Shown piece after piece: positions 45,578 through 58,257 of a DNA stretch of 64,000 bases. Origin of the DNA: Linnemannia schmuckeri (taxonomy: Eukaryota > Mortierellomycota > Mortierellomycetes > Mortierellales > Mortierellaceae); assembly GCA_029449235.1 (NCBI GenBank), contig JANATG010000019.1, positions 1,240,001 to 1,304,000 on the forward strand, given 5' to 3'. Position 1 is the first letter of the stretch. The number at the start of each line of letters is the position of its first letter. A model generated the notes under the pieces. It saw nothing but the letters and a program-made list of their open reading frames with translations, was not told where the DNA came from and ran no database searches. The position numbers and the translations under genes were made by a program.

Positions 45578-45937
45578 TGTGAGGGGGTGGTGGAGAAAGA
45601 GCAATGACTAACTGCAAGCTGGAATGGAAGTGTGTGCGTGAAATGAAAGAAATGAAAAAGTGAAAGAATTGAATAGAATGCAAAAGAGGTCTCAAATAGG
45701 AAATACTTGATCACTGAAGACGTACACCGACTGACTGAGCACTTGATGAGACAAAATAATTGGGTGCAGGAGACGGGCTGATTCTGCGATATTTTTATGA
45801 AGTACCTGTCGCCACTACGCTGACACAAAAGCGTACTATGCTCGACATTAATAACTGAAATGAGGCTGCAAGAGAGTGTTGTACAAGGTTTATTGAATGC
45901 GCTCTAAGGTTGCGAAATAAAGTATAAGGACCTTTGC

Positions 45938-48289
45938 CTATTCGGTCGTCTCGTAGGGCGAGGGGAGACGGAAGCGCGTATCCAAAAAGTCCTTGAAGAG
46001 TGTCCGGATCTCATTCTCCACAACAGGGTCGTCAGGGAAATCATCGTTAATGCAGAAGAACGCCTTGTGGTCCCATTTCGCCAAAAGATTGTCGAGATCC
46101 TTCTTGGCTCCCTTGGCTCCTTGCAATGCCATAAACGAATAGTCCGATGTTCCGAGAACATAGTTGTATCGCGCCACCTTCTCGACAACGCTCGCAAACG
46201 CCTCCGAGGTCTCGTCTTTTGGCATCCATGCACCCATGCCACCTCTGTAGGGATCCTGCATCAGAATCTCAAGAAGACAGTCGCCGCAGTGAAACTCCTT
46301 GAATGCCATTCGACTGAATATCCGCTTTCCCTGTTCAGCAGGCATCCGTGGGTACGTCGGGTCGACAAAGTCTGGGCCGAAGCAAAAGTCGACATCAAGC
46401 TTGCATTTTCGATCCTTGGGCGGCTCGTAGTTCCCGTAAGGGAACTGAGGCAACACGTCTTTGCCATCCCTGCCTTTGTAAGTCGCGGTAGGGATGGTTT
46501 TCGAGGTATCCGCATTCCGAAGCAGGTAAGGGAACCCGTCCAATCCCGATTGCCGATAGAGGGTTGTGCCACTCATGCGGATGCCAATCCTGTCGAGAGT
46601 TGCCTTGTGTGCATGGATCATGGTCGGCCGAGAATGCTGTCGTCGAGCTGATGTCGCTTGGTCTTGGTTCACGTTCCAGATTTTGACCCTATCGATCAGT
46701 ATCCTGCGCTCCTCCCAATCGAGAATGCCGTCCTGATTCCTGTCCAAACGATACTGCCAAAAAGACTCTAGCTGTGTCTCCCGCAGCTTCTCCATGATAT
46801 AGTGGGCCATGAAGAAGGACACATGAATGTCTTTGCCTTGTCCCTCGCCTCGGAACTGATGCGCGCTGGTCATCCCCAACTCGTCCGGCCAAAGAGACTG
46901 GATTTCCTTGAGTATCGAGACGCTGAGAACGTGGATGACGTGCGCAATGTAAGCACGATGGCGAGGTCCGAACCGCTGGGACAAGAGGTAATTGGAGTAT
47001 TGAAGAGAATGCCACTCGCCAACAGTGATGGCGTTGGGATCGAAGGATCGAACGGCAGGAGGGATTAAGAGTGAAGCCTCCATGTGCAAGACGTATCCGT
47101 AAAGAGGTGTCCACAGGTCGGAGGGAAGTAATTTCATTCCGAGAAAGATATCATCGTTCATGTACATGAACTACAGTAGTAAGTGGGAAAGAGTGTATAT
47201 GAAGCTGTGTATGTTAGGTTCAATGGGTCTCGCAGAGTGTATTGTTTGTTTCCACTCCTGTCTATCTCTTGACCACTTGACACTCTTTCGTCTTCTTTGC
47301 TCAATTGTGCATGCTGGCATTGAATCTGTGTCGTACAAAGGAAGAGGAGTGTCGTCAATTGTTCCCGGCTTTCTATCATCCTCGTTTTCGGAAATAAAAT
47401 CAACAAAAAACAAAACAAGCCATTGGGAAAAAAGAAGCAACCATTGGAAAAAAAAAAGGCCATAGCTTATCCCATTGCATCCCTCCCCATGAGCACCATT
47501 CGGTCCGTAAAATTATCCTTTTGAACCAGTAAAGTGCCAACTGAATAAACTCACAATGTCTGTCAAATCAGGAATGTTCATGAACTGACTTTCGATAGCC
47601 AAACTATTGTAGGAGGGCAAGTGGCTGGAGTTGGAAAAGATGGTGTTATGGCTGACAATCCGAATGGGCGAGTCGGGTTGTTTCATAAGCCATGAGGGAG
47701 TCTGAGGCTTGTTAGGCGCGACTTCGGCGGTGACAAGATGAATGCGGCGGAAGAGATGACTAGCATAGTCGATGGTTGACCGAAGTGAATAACGAAGCTC
47801 ATCCATGTCCCTATATCGCCTTTTGGTGGTGGTGTCGATCTGCTTGGCATTCTCGCGGAGGGACTTTTGAAACATGGGATGGTTCTTTTGGGACTCGAGC
47901 CTCATGCTCTGGAAGAGAGGATCGGAACCATTGACCCAGGTGTAGACGATATCGTACTTTGTGAGGTCGTCGGTGTGTTGCTCGATATTGCTAGGGTTGA
48001 GTGCACGCCAGCGATACCATTGACCCTGCCAGTCTGGGCTGGCTCTGTATCCTCGGGTGCGCTCTGTGGCTGTGTCGAGCCAATTGGTTGACAAAGGTTT
48101 ACCCGAGGAGTCCTTTGATAAGGGATCGTTGTTGTTGTCAGACGACGACTGACCCTTGAAGGCGTGAAAAACGATCCAGTTGAAGGCGAAGAACGAGACG
48201 GAGAGGGCGACGACGATGCATCTTGGTGAGGACCTGCACTGGTGCCTGTACCTGACCTGAGAGTCAATCGGCGTCCTTATGTACGCCAT
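45938..48289 (-). CDS. Stealth-family sugar-phosphate transferase with EF-hand loop, 2 exons, 655 aa
   Basis: Exon 1 is 48289-47555 and exon 2 is 47170-45938, phase 0 across a 384-nt intron. Residues about 24-44 form a signal anchor (CIVVALSVSFFAFNWIVFHAF), giving a type II membrane topology. The Stealth regions follow in order: CR1 DIVYTWVNGSDP (about 110), CR2 DELRYSLRSTIDYASHLFRR (about 155), CR3 FMYMNDDIFLG (about 246) and CR4 ending in FFCINDDFPDD. Between CR3 and CR4 lies a canonical EF-hand calcium loop, DRNQDGILDWEE. Stealth proteins transfer sugar-1-phosphate onto glycans. Members include the alpha/beta subunit of animal GlcNAc-1-phosphotransferase (GNPTAB, which also has an EF-hand), bacterial capsule enzymes and fungal Xpt1-type exopolysaccharide phosphotransferases. 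Golgi location is inferred. The acceptor glycan is unknown. Confidence 0.9.
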
Positions 48290-48957
48290 CTGTTCTAAGT
48301 GTGTTAAATGAGAGGAGGGTATGAATGTTGATTGTCGATTAAGTAAATGAACAAAAAGAGGTGGTGTGCAAAAGGAATTGCTGTGAGGGATTTGAAGCTA
48401 AGGAAGAAAGAAGAAGTGTAGCGGGTATCGAAAAGAGGCTAAGGCAGGAAGATAAAGAAGGAAGGGGAAAGAAACGAGTGATAGAAAGAGCAAGAAAAGG
48501 AGAGAGCAAAGAAGAGAGACAGGGGATAAAAAGAGGGGTTAGTGTGGTTTGTGTCGACTCTATTTAATTCAACGGAAGGTGGATTTTCTTGGTTTTCTGT
48601 TGTTCTGCGATCATTGTTTGTAGACAGAGAGAAAGAAAAGGGTCGTTTGAGCCCAGGTACACAGGAGGGGATGTGTAGTGTTTGTGAGAAAGAGGGGCAA
48701 GCAAAGCCGGTAGAGAATCAAAGAGAGAGAAATAGAGAGATAGAGAGAGAAAGAGAGGTGGAGACGTATTCAAGAGCAAGAGAGGCACTCTTTGCAAATG
48801 GCAGTGACGATTAAGAAGAAAAGGGGGCATGTGCATATGAAAAGACAAGCGGAGGAAGAGGAAGGGTAAAGATAGACTTTTGCTTGGCTTTTTTTGCATC
48901 TTTTTCTCATCTTCATTCCATTCTATCTTTATCGCTCTTTCTTCAAGTTGATACCCC
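48290..48957. other. Divergent promoter region, purine-rich
   Basis: This lies between the Stealth gene (minus) and the METTL22-like gene (plus). The plus strand is strongly purine-rich from about 48355 to 48870 (AGAGAGA runs). No gene is present. Confidence 0.6.
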
Positions 48958-50650
48958 ATGGACAAAGCACGCCACCAATGCAATACCGAAGATACAGACA
49001 ACAATAAAACCAATGCCGACGATGATAACAACGATATCAACAACAACACGGATCACAGGCACAAAAGGCAACGGACAACAACAGAAATTATGACCACCAA
49101 CGAAAACAGGTCTGATCAGGTCGAACATAAAGATGATCATGACGATGAAGATCAGACTCATGAGGACGACACTGTGTTGTCAGAGGTCCACATTCACCCC
49201 AACAATGGTCCCGTCGACAGGAGGACCATCACCTCAACCTTCTTTCTCTCCCGCAAGGGTCAACCTATTCTGAACTGTCAGCAGGATAACTCTTCTGACA
49301 ACAGCAACGAGAACAGCCATCTCAAGGAGCAGGACGACGATGAAGACAAAAATGAGGACGAGCATGAGGAGGAGCCCGACCATTGGGACTATTCCGTGGA
49401 AATCAAGCATACCATGGGGACGGACCTCCGAGGCGTGGGTAAGCTTAACAAGGCTTGGTCAATCTACCACGCTGCTCTTCTTTTTTCAACTTGCCACCAA
49501 TTTGTCGATTGATTTCTCACAGACCCACTTTTTATTCGGGTTGTTGTTGTCCATTTAGGGTCCCAGGTGTGGATGGGCTGTTTTCTGCTGATCGACTGGA
49601 TCGTGCACATCCAGGAGCAACTCAACGGCACCACAGTGCTCGAGTTAGGCGCAGGGACAGGACTCGCCTCTATCGCCGCAAATATCTTAATCGACGTCGA
49701 TCGGTTATACTGCACGGGTGAGACTCAATACTCTTTCCTTGTGTACAATCATATATATGTACATACAGGCATGCGCGAGGACGAGGCTGACTCTTGCCTT
49801 ACATTGCTGATGTAGATTACGATAACGATATCCTGCAGAACTGCATGGCCAACGTTGGTCTCAACTGTTTTGCAGACGAGAATGTCATGACTCGGAGGCT
49901 GAACTGGTTGATGGACGACCCAATGGAACCCATAAAGGATAACCTTAAACCTGACCCCTTTGGTTGGTCCTCTCAGGAGCATCAAGATTGGAAGGATAAC
50001 GGAGCGTTTATCATTGCCGCTGATGGTACTCCATCCTCTTCGTACCGTATAAAAAGTATATTGTCGCTAAACTGCAAACCATTCATAACTAACTAGCATA
50101 TGCTCCTTCTCTGGCCGCGTTATTTTGGGTGAATAGTGGTGTATGATGACACTCTTACAAACGCACTGGTCGACTGCCTGGAAAAACTACTTTCGGAACC
50201 GTTGCCTATCAGTCACCCACGACATTACATTGGTCGCGTTGCCTACATGACTATGGAAAAGAGGTAACAACGACATCACTACTAGTTAGAAACTGCTGCT
50301 ACAAAGACATTCAACAAACCTCCATTCGCTGTAATTTTTTTTTACGCCACTCTTGCTAACCAATGTTTGCGTTAGATATAACTTCTCATTGGATCAGCTG
50401 GCGGTGGTTGCTCAGGCATACGAGTACTTCAAGATCCGGATAGGGCGATCCTCATTGATTGAGGCCGAGGAGATCGATACATCTACCTTAACCCGCCATT
50501 GCGACTATGACCGCAACAAGGAGCTGGTAATCACCACCACTGCCGTCTTTCTTGTCCACGTTCATCCATTTCTTTCATTATGCAGTCATGCTCACCACCC
50601 ACGCACATTCTTTGTTCTAGGTGCTTTTCCGGATTGGCTGCAAAGAATGA
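48958..50650 (+). CDS. METTL22-like protein-lysine methyltransferase, 6 exons, 385 aa
   Basis: Exons are 48958-49438, 49559-49717, 49816-50025, 50137-50263, 50376-50526 and 50621-50650, phases consistent. The first 140 residues are Asp/Glu/Asn-rich and disordered. A seven-beta-strand methyltransferase fold follows, opening with WMGCFLLIDWI and the SAM-binding motif TVLELGAGTGLASIAA. Next come DYDNDILQNC and IIAADVVYDDTLTNAL, the latter corresponding to the catalytic strand-4 region (D-x-x-Y) of family 16 methyltransferases. Arrangement and length match METTL22, which methylates lysine in human KIN17. The last exon encodes only nine residues (VLFRIGCKE), supported by a clean TAG acceptor and its homology to the terminal strand. 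The substrate in this organism is unproven. Confidence 0.85.
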
Positions 50651-50817
50651 CGTTCCGCCACCAAATTCAGATTTTCGAGCTTACCTTTCGGCCACCATTT
50701 CTTTGTAAATTTTTCCCCACAGTCGGCCAACACACAAAAAAATCCTTCGACCCTATAACCTTCCTTCTCTTTCTGATCACTCACTCTCATTCACAACCAA
50801 CAACACACTTACACATA

Positions 50818-51499
50818 ATGTCTTGGGCACAAACGGAGATTCGACTGCCAGCGAAGCAACGCGGCTGCCACTTGGTTACACGCGAGATTGAAAAGCAACT
50901 GCCAGAGCTTAAGCAATTCTCCGTCGGCATGGCCAACATCTTTTGTAAGGCGGGAGCAAGGGAACCCATGTGACATTCTATGAATGAATGAACACTTTCT
51001 CAAAACAGCGAGGACTAAAACTTCTACTTTTGCTTCTTATTAGTGCAACACACCTCGGCCTCATTGACGCTGAATGAGAACGCAGACCCAGATGTCCGGG
51101 TGGATATGGAGATGGCATTGAACAAGATTGCACCCGAGAACATGCCCTTCATTCACACGGACGAGGGTCCCGACGACATGCCTGGTCACCTCAAGAGCTC
51201 CCTCATGGGGGTCTCACTTAACATTCCCATCACTAAAGGTCGCCTCAACCTCGGAATGTGGCAAGGGTACAGTACTCGTGTTCCGTAGAAGGATATGCTT
51301 TGCTCATACAAGCTGTGTTCATTTTCTGCTGTCCTGATTGATCCCCTTATTTTCATCCTCCTTCTTTACATCGTATGTTTGCACTCCCCCTCGCCCCCTT
51401 TCCTTTCAATGTAATAGAATCTGGCTGTGCGAGCACCGCAACCATGCCTCTGGACGTAGGATCGTCGTTACGATGCAGGGCGAGAAGAACCAAAAGTAG
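50818..51499 (+). CDS. YjbQ/UPF0047 family protein, 3 exons, 143 aa
   Basis: Exons are 50818-50944, 51044-51266 and 51418-51499, joined FL|QHTS and GMWQG|IWLCEH. The family signatures are present: LQHTSASLTLNENADPDVR (with a conserved His), DDMPGHLKSSLMG, LGMWQGIWLCEHRNH and the C-terminal IVVTMQGE. The length is typical (about 135-150 aa). Bacterial YjbQ has weak thiamine-phosphate synthase activity, and the fold contains a conserved metal or ligand pocket. The physiological role in eukaryotes is not settled. It lies 168 bp after the METTL22-like stop in the same direction, with its own short promoter. Confidence 0.92.
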
Positions 51500-51745
51500 A
51501 CGTAATACTGGTTACAACTCACGCACAAGATCCAAGACAGAGTTAGACGAATAAAAACTGTTGTGTCACTACACGTGACTTGACACTGTACTCAACGGAC
51601 AGTGACTTTTTTTCTTATCAATGACTGACTCGTTGAACAAGTTAAATCTTTTTGACCATGCATCCCTCTTCAGGAACGTTCGCCATTCACACAGCAGGAA
51701 GGCAACATCACTAAACATAGAAAGATAGACTCGCAGCGCTACCGA

Positions 51746-53463
51746 ATGACTACAGCTGCCAGTTTGCCATTGGCTTGTCTCAGGAATGTAGGACGAGGCA
51801 TGAAGGCGTTGTCACAGACCTCCAGGGCTCCTTACCTGATCTCAACGAAGGCACTTTCTTCTTTTGTCATGCCAGTATCGACGACAAAAACAAGGACATG
51901 GACAACGACACAATTTGACAAACAATTTTCTTCGGTGACTGCATTGGACTATGAGTACGAGGTGGATCATCTTGTTATCGGCGCAGGAGTAGTTGGCTTG
52001 GCGATTGCAGAGAGATTGGCGGCAAGAGGAGGGGGGTCGACCTTATTAGTTGACAAGAATGAGGCTGTTGGGCAAGAGACAAGGTACCTGGTCACAGCGA
52101 ATTCTTATCAACACAAGCTCCAATACATTGAGAAAACTAGAGTGACTAATAAGGCGCTCCTCCAATTGCCATTTCTCTAACAGTTCAAGGAATAGCGAAG
52201 TCATTCACGCAGGACTCTACTACCCACCCGACTCCTTGAAGACGAAACTCTGCATTCGAGGAAACGAGATGATGTACGATCTATGTGAGCGATACAACGT
52301 CGAGCACCAGCAGATTACCAAATGGGTTGTCGGTCAAACTGAATCTGATCTCGAGTATCTGGAGAATCTGTCTAAAAAGGCAGACAAGCTGCTACCACGG
52401 ACAAAGCGCATGCCAGGACCACCTACGTTTTTGCTGAGTCAGGAGGAGATGCGCGTTCAGGAACCGTTTGTAAAAGGAAAGGTTGCATTGGTGTCGCCTA
52501 GAACCGGGATTGTCGATGTTCATGGACTGATGCAGCTTTTGGAGACAAGGGTTCAGGATCATGGGGGAGACCTTGTTCTTCAGTGCGAGGTCAGAGGGCT
52601 GGAAAAGTTGGCCAGTGGTGGCTTCAAGGTCTTGATGGATACTCCTGCAGGACCTGTGGCTGTCAAAGCAGCGACGGTCATCAACAGTGCTGGGTTGCAC
52701 TCGGATAAGGTGTACAACATGTTGCAATGGCCCTCTGTGCTGCCAACTGCAACAGCGACAGAGACATTGGCTAGGGATCATTCGGGTCTGAAAGACGCAA
52801 GTCTTGCTGATCTGAATCCGACGAACTTTGAGTCGCCATTGCCTCCATTGAAGCTTCACTACTGTAAGGGCCATTATTATGGCTACTCAGGGAAGGCTCT
52901 GGTGTCGCGACTGATCTACCCTGTCCCCGATAAGAATCTGACGGGTCTCGGGACTCACCTGACTCTGGACTTGGCTGGACGGATGCGTTTCGGTCCAGAC
53001 GTGCTATATGTTGATGATCCTTATGATTACTCGATCAACCCATTAGCTGTGGGCTCGACATCATCGATGAAAACGGTCTCTCAAGTTATTCAGACGTATT
53101 TACCATCTATCAAGTCGTCTTCACTTTACGCTGACTATGCCGGTATCAGGTAACTGCTCCCCCTATTCTTTACTTGTTAATTGTGGGGCGGGGGAGGGGG
53201 GGGGGGGATATTTCTATTGTGATAATTCACCTATCACATTCAATACGGAGACTTATTGAGACCTTGGTCTAATTCTTCAAACCTGTATGTATATGTGCGT
53301 GCACGATCGATTCGTTAGACCAAAGCTTGCAGGGCCAGGAGAGCCATTCCGAGACTTTATTATTCACCACCACGATGGGTTTGTGAACCTTATGGGGATC
53401 GAGAGTCCCGGGTTGACATCATCACTGGCCATTGCGGAATATGTCGAGACTCTTCTCTACTAG
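51746..53463 (+). CDS. L2HGDH: L-2-hydroxyglutarate dehydrogenase, mitochondrial, FAD-dependent, 3 exons, 482 aa
   Basis: Exons are 51746-52083, 52184-53149 and 53319-53463. The first 45 or so residues are rich in Arg, Ser and Thr with almost no acids, as in a mitochondrial presequence. The FAD-binding Rossmann motif follows at about 76 (HLVIGAGVVGLAIAERLA). Family motifs include SSRNSEVIHAGLYYP across the first splice, INSAGLHSD, the substrate-side GLGTHLTLDLAGRMRFGPD and the C-terminal GIESPGLTSSLAIA. The enzyme oxidises L-2-hydroxyglutarate, a side product of malate dehydrogenase, to 2-oxoglutarate in the mitochondrion. An insertion of about 25 Ser/Thr/Ala-rich residues after the INSAGLHSD region is longer than usual. 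Confidence 0.92.
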
Positions 53464-56259
53464 AATCTTCTCTCGAATTGCATTTCAAACAACTACCATA
53501 CACAAGCAAAAGAAAAAGCAAACAAGCAAACAAGCAAGTGAAATGAATTATCCGTAGGTCCTAGAAACAAAACTGGAATCACCAATGCACCCTTCCTACT
53601 CCTTGGCTATTGCGTTCTTTTAACCCCTGGACATCAGTCGGTGCAAACAAATGTTTGCGACTTGTGTATGTGCGTTCCACTCGGAAACTTGCGCTCTTTT
53701 TCATTTGCATCGATAATTAAGCATGCAGATTAACGTCCAATTCATAAGCGAAATGAAAGCTCTGAGAGCGATGGACCCGCGAAACGGAGGACCACAACTT
53801 TGTTACTCCTCTTCTTTTTGACAAAGAAAAAAGGGTGAGATGGAAGAAATTTCGCACAGTTTTTCATGTATTTCTTTACTGTAAATCACGACTACGACCA
53901 TGACTACGGCCGACCATCGCCACAGGCCATTTCACGACTTTTGCACCCTTATTTCGTTTTTTTCCTCATCTCTATCTTATTTTTTCTCCGACTGGGGGCA
54001 GTCGTTTTGTTTGCCTATCAACAGATCAAAGGTGGTCTTTTGCCAATTAATGAAGAGAGAGGAAAGAGCAAGATTGGCAATGAAAATGATGAGCCCTTGC
54101 TCGGTAAGCTGGCTCTCTTCTACCCACTCTTTGTCTCTCACTTGCCGCCTTTTCGACAATGAAATTTGTGTTGAGATAGACCTCCCGGTCACTGGTTTGT
54201 TGCAAATGTGTATAAAGTGCTCTCAACATCTCCCTCCGTCGTTGGGCCCATTTGGAGATTTTTGCTTTATTACCTCTCATTTTTTTTTTTTTTTTTTTTG
54301 CGGTTGAGAGCCACAAGTGCGGACTTTAGCAGTTATTCTTCCGAGCGCGCTTTTCCTTTGACTTCCCTTTGTCTCTCTTTGCTCTCTCCAGTTTATTGTC
54401 CTTAGCACCTTTTTTTGCTAGGAGATGGGAAACAGATACCCTTCCTTTTCTCGCGGTGGTAGAGTTCAGGAAAGAAGAGGGGAATTGTGTTTTTTTTTTT
54501 TTTGACACAGGGTTTGATTGCAATCAAGAGCTAGTGCCGTTGTTGTGGAATGAACTCTGTGGAACGCTTCTCGGCCTTCTCTTCCCTCTTCTCTTCCTTC
54601 CCTCGTGTTCTTTCTTCCCGCTCATCGCTTTCGTTGCTTATTAGTCCACACTCTTGGTTGCCATCACCTATAGGCTTCACCCCCCACCAGAGCCGGAGAC
54701 AAACTGAATGTGTAATGCAGAACATATTTTTTGTGACCCATCTCTAGTTCTCACATCATCTCCAACCTTCCTCCAGACGATAACAAAAAGAGAAGCATGA
54801 AGTGAACATAAAGCAAAAATTAAGGATAAACATGCAGTATGCTAGTCCCAAACAAATCCCACCAAGGGCTACAGTAAGCCAAGCCATTCCAGAAGTTCTT
54901 TTGCATTTGCTCCCTGTTCTTGAGTAGCATTTGTATCACATACCTTGCTTTCTATTTTTTTTTTTTTTTTTTTTTTTTTGGCCACACCTTGTGTGTATCT
55001 TGCTTGACACAATCTCAATTAAACACACATAAAGCAATTTTTGGCACTAAAATGTGCACTGTCGAGTTTGACTAGTCCAGTTCTCAGGGGAGATGGAATA
55101 AAACAAATAAAAACGAATGATATCCAATCTTGTAAGCACAAGGTGGGAAGAAGGTAAGGGAGACAAGAGAGGAAGTCTTATCGACATAATTGTAAGGAAA
55201 TAGAGAGATGGGCTGCGACAATGATGAAAGGAAGGTACGGCACTCCAAAGAGATGACGATGATCGAAGGAGGAAGGTGCATGGCCTCCTTTTATTTCTGG
55301 TTGTATTTCAGGAACAGGGCATTGTGTTTAAGTGACGGTATATTATTGCTCTGAGTAACAAGCCAGAAACAAGCGAGAAAACGAACGGGCTATGGTGAGA
55401 AATATAAGGGGAATGTTGTATACCAAGGGAAAGGGGATGGGTCGAGTGGGCCTGGAACTGGGAAATGGAGTGGACCTAGGCCTTAATTATTTTCAAGCAC
55501 GACACCCCTGCCTTGCTCTCGTTGTTGTCGACTGTCGAGTCTGTGAGCTGAGCATTTTGAGGTACATGGACCACTTTACACCCTCTTCCTCGTCTTCCAC
55601 GAAACTAAAATTTCTCTTTATCATTCCTCTTGGTCAGTTGGAGTAGTCAGTTGGTTAGTTGGGTGGTTGTCTTTTTTTTTTTTTTTTTAATTTTTTTTTG
55701 TTTGTCGACATTAGAGTTTTTTTTCAGTTCGATTACTTTCTCTTTTCATTTGGCTAGGGTTGAGCAGGAAAGTAGGAGGGAGAGAGAATGGTGAACTTAC
55801 AGTTCTGCCGTAACGACCGACATCTCTCTCAATTTCGCACTAATAAACGAACAATTGACAACGGCATTGAACGAAAAACAAACGATAACAAAACTATGAC
55901 CAAAGAGTGAATGGAGCAAACAACAGGCAACGAGTTCTTGCTTATTACCCCGGAGAACGAAGGAGAAAATCGTTTAAAAAGAACGACAATGTCCGCGCAC
56001 CGCCCCGTTTTTTCTTCTCTTCTTTTTTTCTTTCGTTTGTCCTTCACTCCCCCTCCTTAACCATCCCTCTCATCAATCTTCACACAACCATCCGTGGTTA
56101 TTCCTTCCCCTTCCCTCGCTTGAACGGCACACCCCCCACTTGATTGACATCAACTGCACCTTCCTTACCCACTCACCTTCACTCCCTCGACTCTTTCCAC
56201 TCCGAACCAACTTTCACCTTCACCTCCTCTTCCCTTTTCACAAAAATCGTCCTTTCGTC
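53464..56259. other. 2.8-kb gene-free region with many T tracts
   Basis: T runs lie at about 54279-54299, 54490-54503, 54956-54980 and 55671-55688. Open frames here are short, lack start context and overlap on both strands. I found no tRNA (no TTCGAAT-type T-loop in a cloverleaf context), no transposase and no terminal repeats. The 3' part should hold the promoter of the LPMO-like gene, and the C/T-rich stretch at 56040-56250 is its likely leader. Confidence 0.5.
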
Positions 56260-58257
56260 ATGAAGATTGCTACTGGTCTCATCGTCCTTGTCTCGATGGT
56301 CGCTTCGGCCACCGCACACATGGCTATGCTTTACCCCACCCCCCGTGGAGGCTACGGTACTAAGCAGTACAACGGCCGCATCCACGTAAGTCTCTCCTTC
56401 TCCTCGTCTACTTCCTCCTCCTTGGTTCACACCTATTTCTTTTCTCCCTTTCATTGCTGCGTATCCATACGTGGATATGTGGTACATTCCCTAGACCATA
56501 ATAACCAAGTGTCATTTTCAGGCACCATCAGTTACCTGAAACATGAATTTATTTACCCGACACCTTAATCTCGAGTGTCTCTCGATCCCATCCGCACTTC
56601 ACCACTCACTCGCTCACGCACTCAGCACCTCTTCACGAACAAACAACCGCCACACACTTCCCAGACACACTAGGAGAGAGAGACGTACAAACGGCCTCAT
56701 TTCGACCTAATTCAATTGAAAGAAAAAAAAAACCAACATATTCGGCAAGGAAGACAATCATTTTTATGCTACTAACCCGCAGAAAGGATATCCCGAAGGA
56801 TAGTCTATCGTGTGTGTTGTGTGTGTTCACTCTTGTGTTGCTTACACGCGTTCTATGGTGGCACAAACATTGCAGCTGCATATGCAATCAATAACCACTG
56901 CAATGAACTGGATAAACAGTCCATATCTGTCTCTGTTCTATTCCAATTCTTCCACCTCCACTTTCCTTTTCTGATTGTGAGCTGAATATCGACCCCCAGC
57001 CCAGCAGTCCATACTCATACATCGTCCTGCTTTGGTTGACATAATATTCTCCTTTCTCTCCACATCCATGGCTTCACTCAGTGCTCACTTTGTCCTCAGC
57101 AGCATAATACTTACTATTGTTTGTAACACTAATCATTCAATTCCTCCTTATACAAAAATAGACGTTCATTGGCTACAAGGATAGCAAGTGGACCCAGCGC
57201 TTCCCCTGTGGTGGATACGCTCCCGGCCCCGTCACCAAGCTGAAGGCTGGTCAGATTGTCCCTGTCCGCTTCTTGGCCTCGTCCATGAACTCCAAGGCCA
57301 TTAAGACCCAGCCCAAGCCCACCAGCTCCAGCAAGCAGTTCTCCCAGGCTCGCCACGGTGGCGGTACCGTAAGTTCACTCCCCCTCTTTACTCGGCCTCT
57401 TCACCTTGATTATTGTTGGGTGTTGCTATTGACGATAATAATTGAGCTCAGCAATTGTTCTGTGCGTATGGTCCTTTTGGACAAATGATAACCCCTCCTC
57501 TCCAAATTACAAAAACTCTAACGTATTTCTCTTCCTTCCATCTTTGTTCTCTCTCTCTTTCTTTTTTCTTGTGTTCTTATTTACTTTGTGATAATTGATA
57601 ATAATGGAACATTTCCGGGGTTTCTAGTGCGAGTTCTCGCTCTCGTACGATGGTGGAAAGACCTACCACTTGATCGGCAGATATACTAAGACCTGCCCCG
57701 ATGGTAAGCTGCTTTTTCTGTGTTTGTGGGTCAAATGCAATTGAAACCTACCTATATTACTTTCTGGATGACACGCATACAGAGCATGTTCTAACCCGCG
57801 TGTGCGTCCTGTATATGTGTGATATAGCCTACTACCGGTGGCCTGTCAAGATCCCCAAGAACGCTCCTACCTGCAAGAAGAGCAAGAACAAGTGCTTGTT
57901 CGTCTGGAGGTATGTCAGCCCTCCTTTTATACCGTTGTAGACAATGAACGAACCAACATCCCTGCTTTTTTTCTCTTCATTTGCCATATACTAACCACCG
58001 CCGCCTCTGTTTTCAAAACAACCACATGTAAAAATAGCTGGACCGCCAACATTCTTCCCCAGTACTACCACAACTGCGCCGATATCGAGTTGTCCGGCAG
58101 ATCCTCCGGTGGCAAGTTGCCCAACAAGAGGATCGCCATCGTCGACTTCAACGGCTACAAGAGGAACGTTAAGGCTCCTGGTGACGGCAACAACCACAAG
58201 TCTGGTGGTGGTCCCTCCAAGAAGGAGATTGCCTGGAACACCGACGACAAGTACTAA
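56260..58257 (+). CDS. LPMO-like secreted protein with N-terminal histidine, 5 exons, 236 aa
   Basis: Exons are 56260-56385, 57162-57368, 57628-57703, 57828-57909 and 58038-58257; intron 1 is 776 nt. A signal peptide (MKIATGLIVLVSMVASATA) would be cut before His20, giving a mature start HMAMLYPTPRGG. A free N-terminal His is half of the copper histidine brace of lytic polysaccharide monooxygenases. A second His (ARHGGGT, about 109) and an axial-position Tyr in YYHNCADIEL near the C-terminal half complete the pattern. CEFSLSYDGGKTYH and CLFVWSWTAN recall AA11-type chitin-active LPMOs and their relatives. At least five Cys could form disulfides. The C-terminus is a Lys/Gly-rich tail ending KEIAWNTDDKY. 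It could instead be a copper-binding relative without oxidative activity (as in the X325 group). The family call is inference from motifs. Confidence 0.7.

Noticed and set aside
53464..56259. Hidden tRNA or other structured RNA gene in the gene-free region
   Set aside because: No cloverleaf-compatible T-loop or box elements found by eye.
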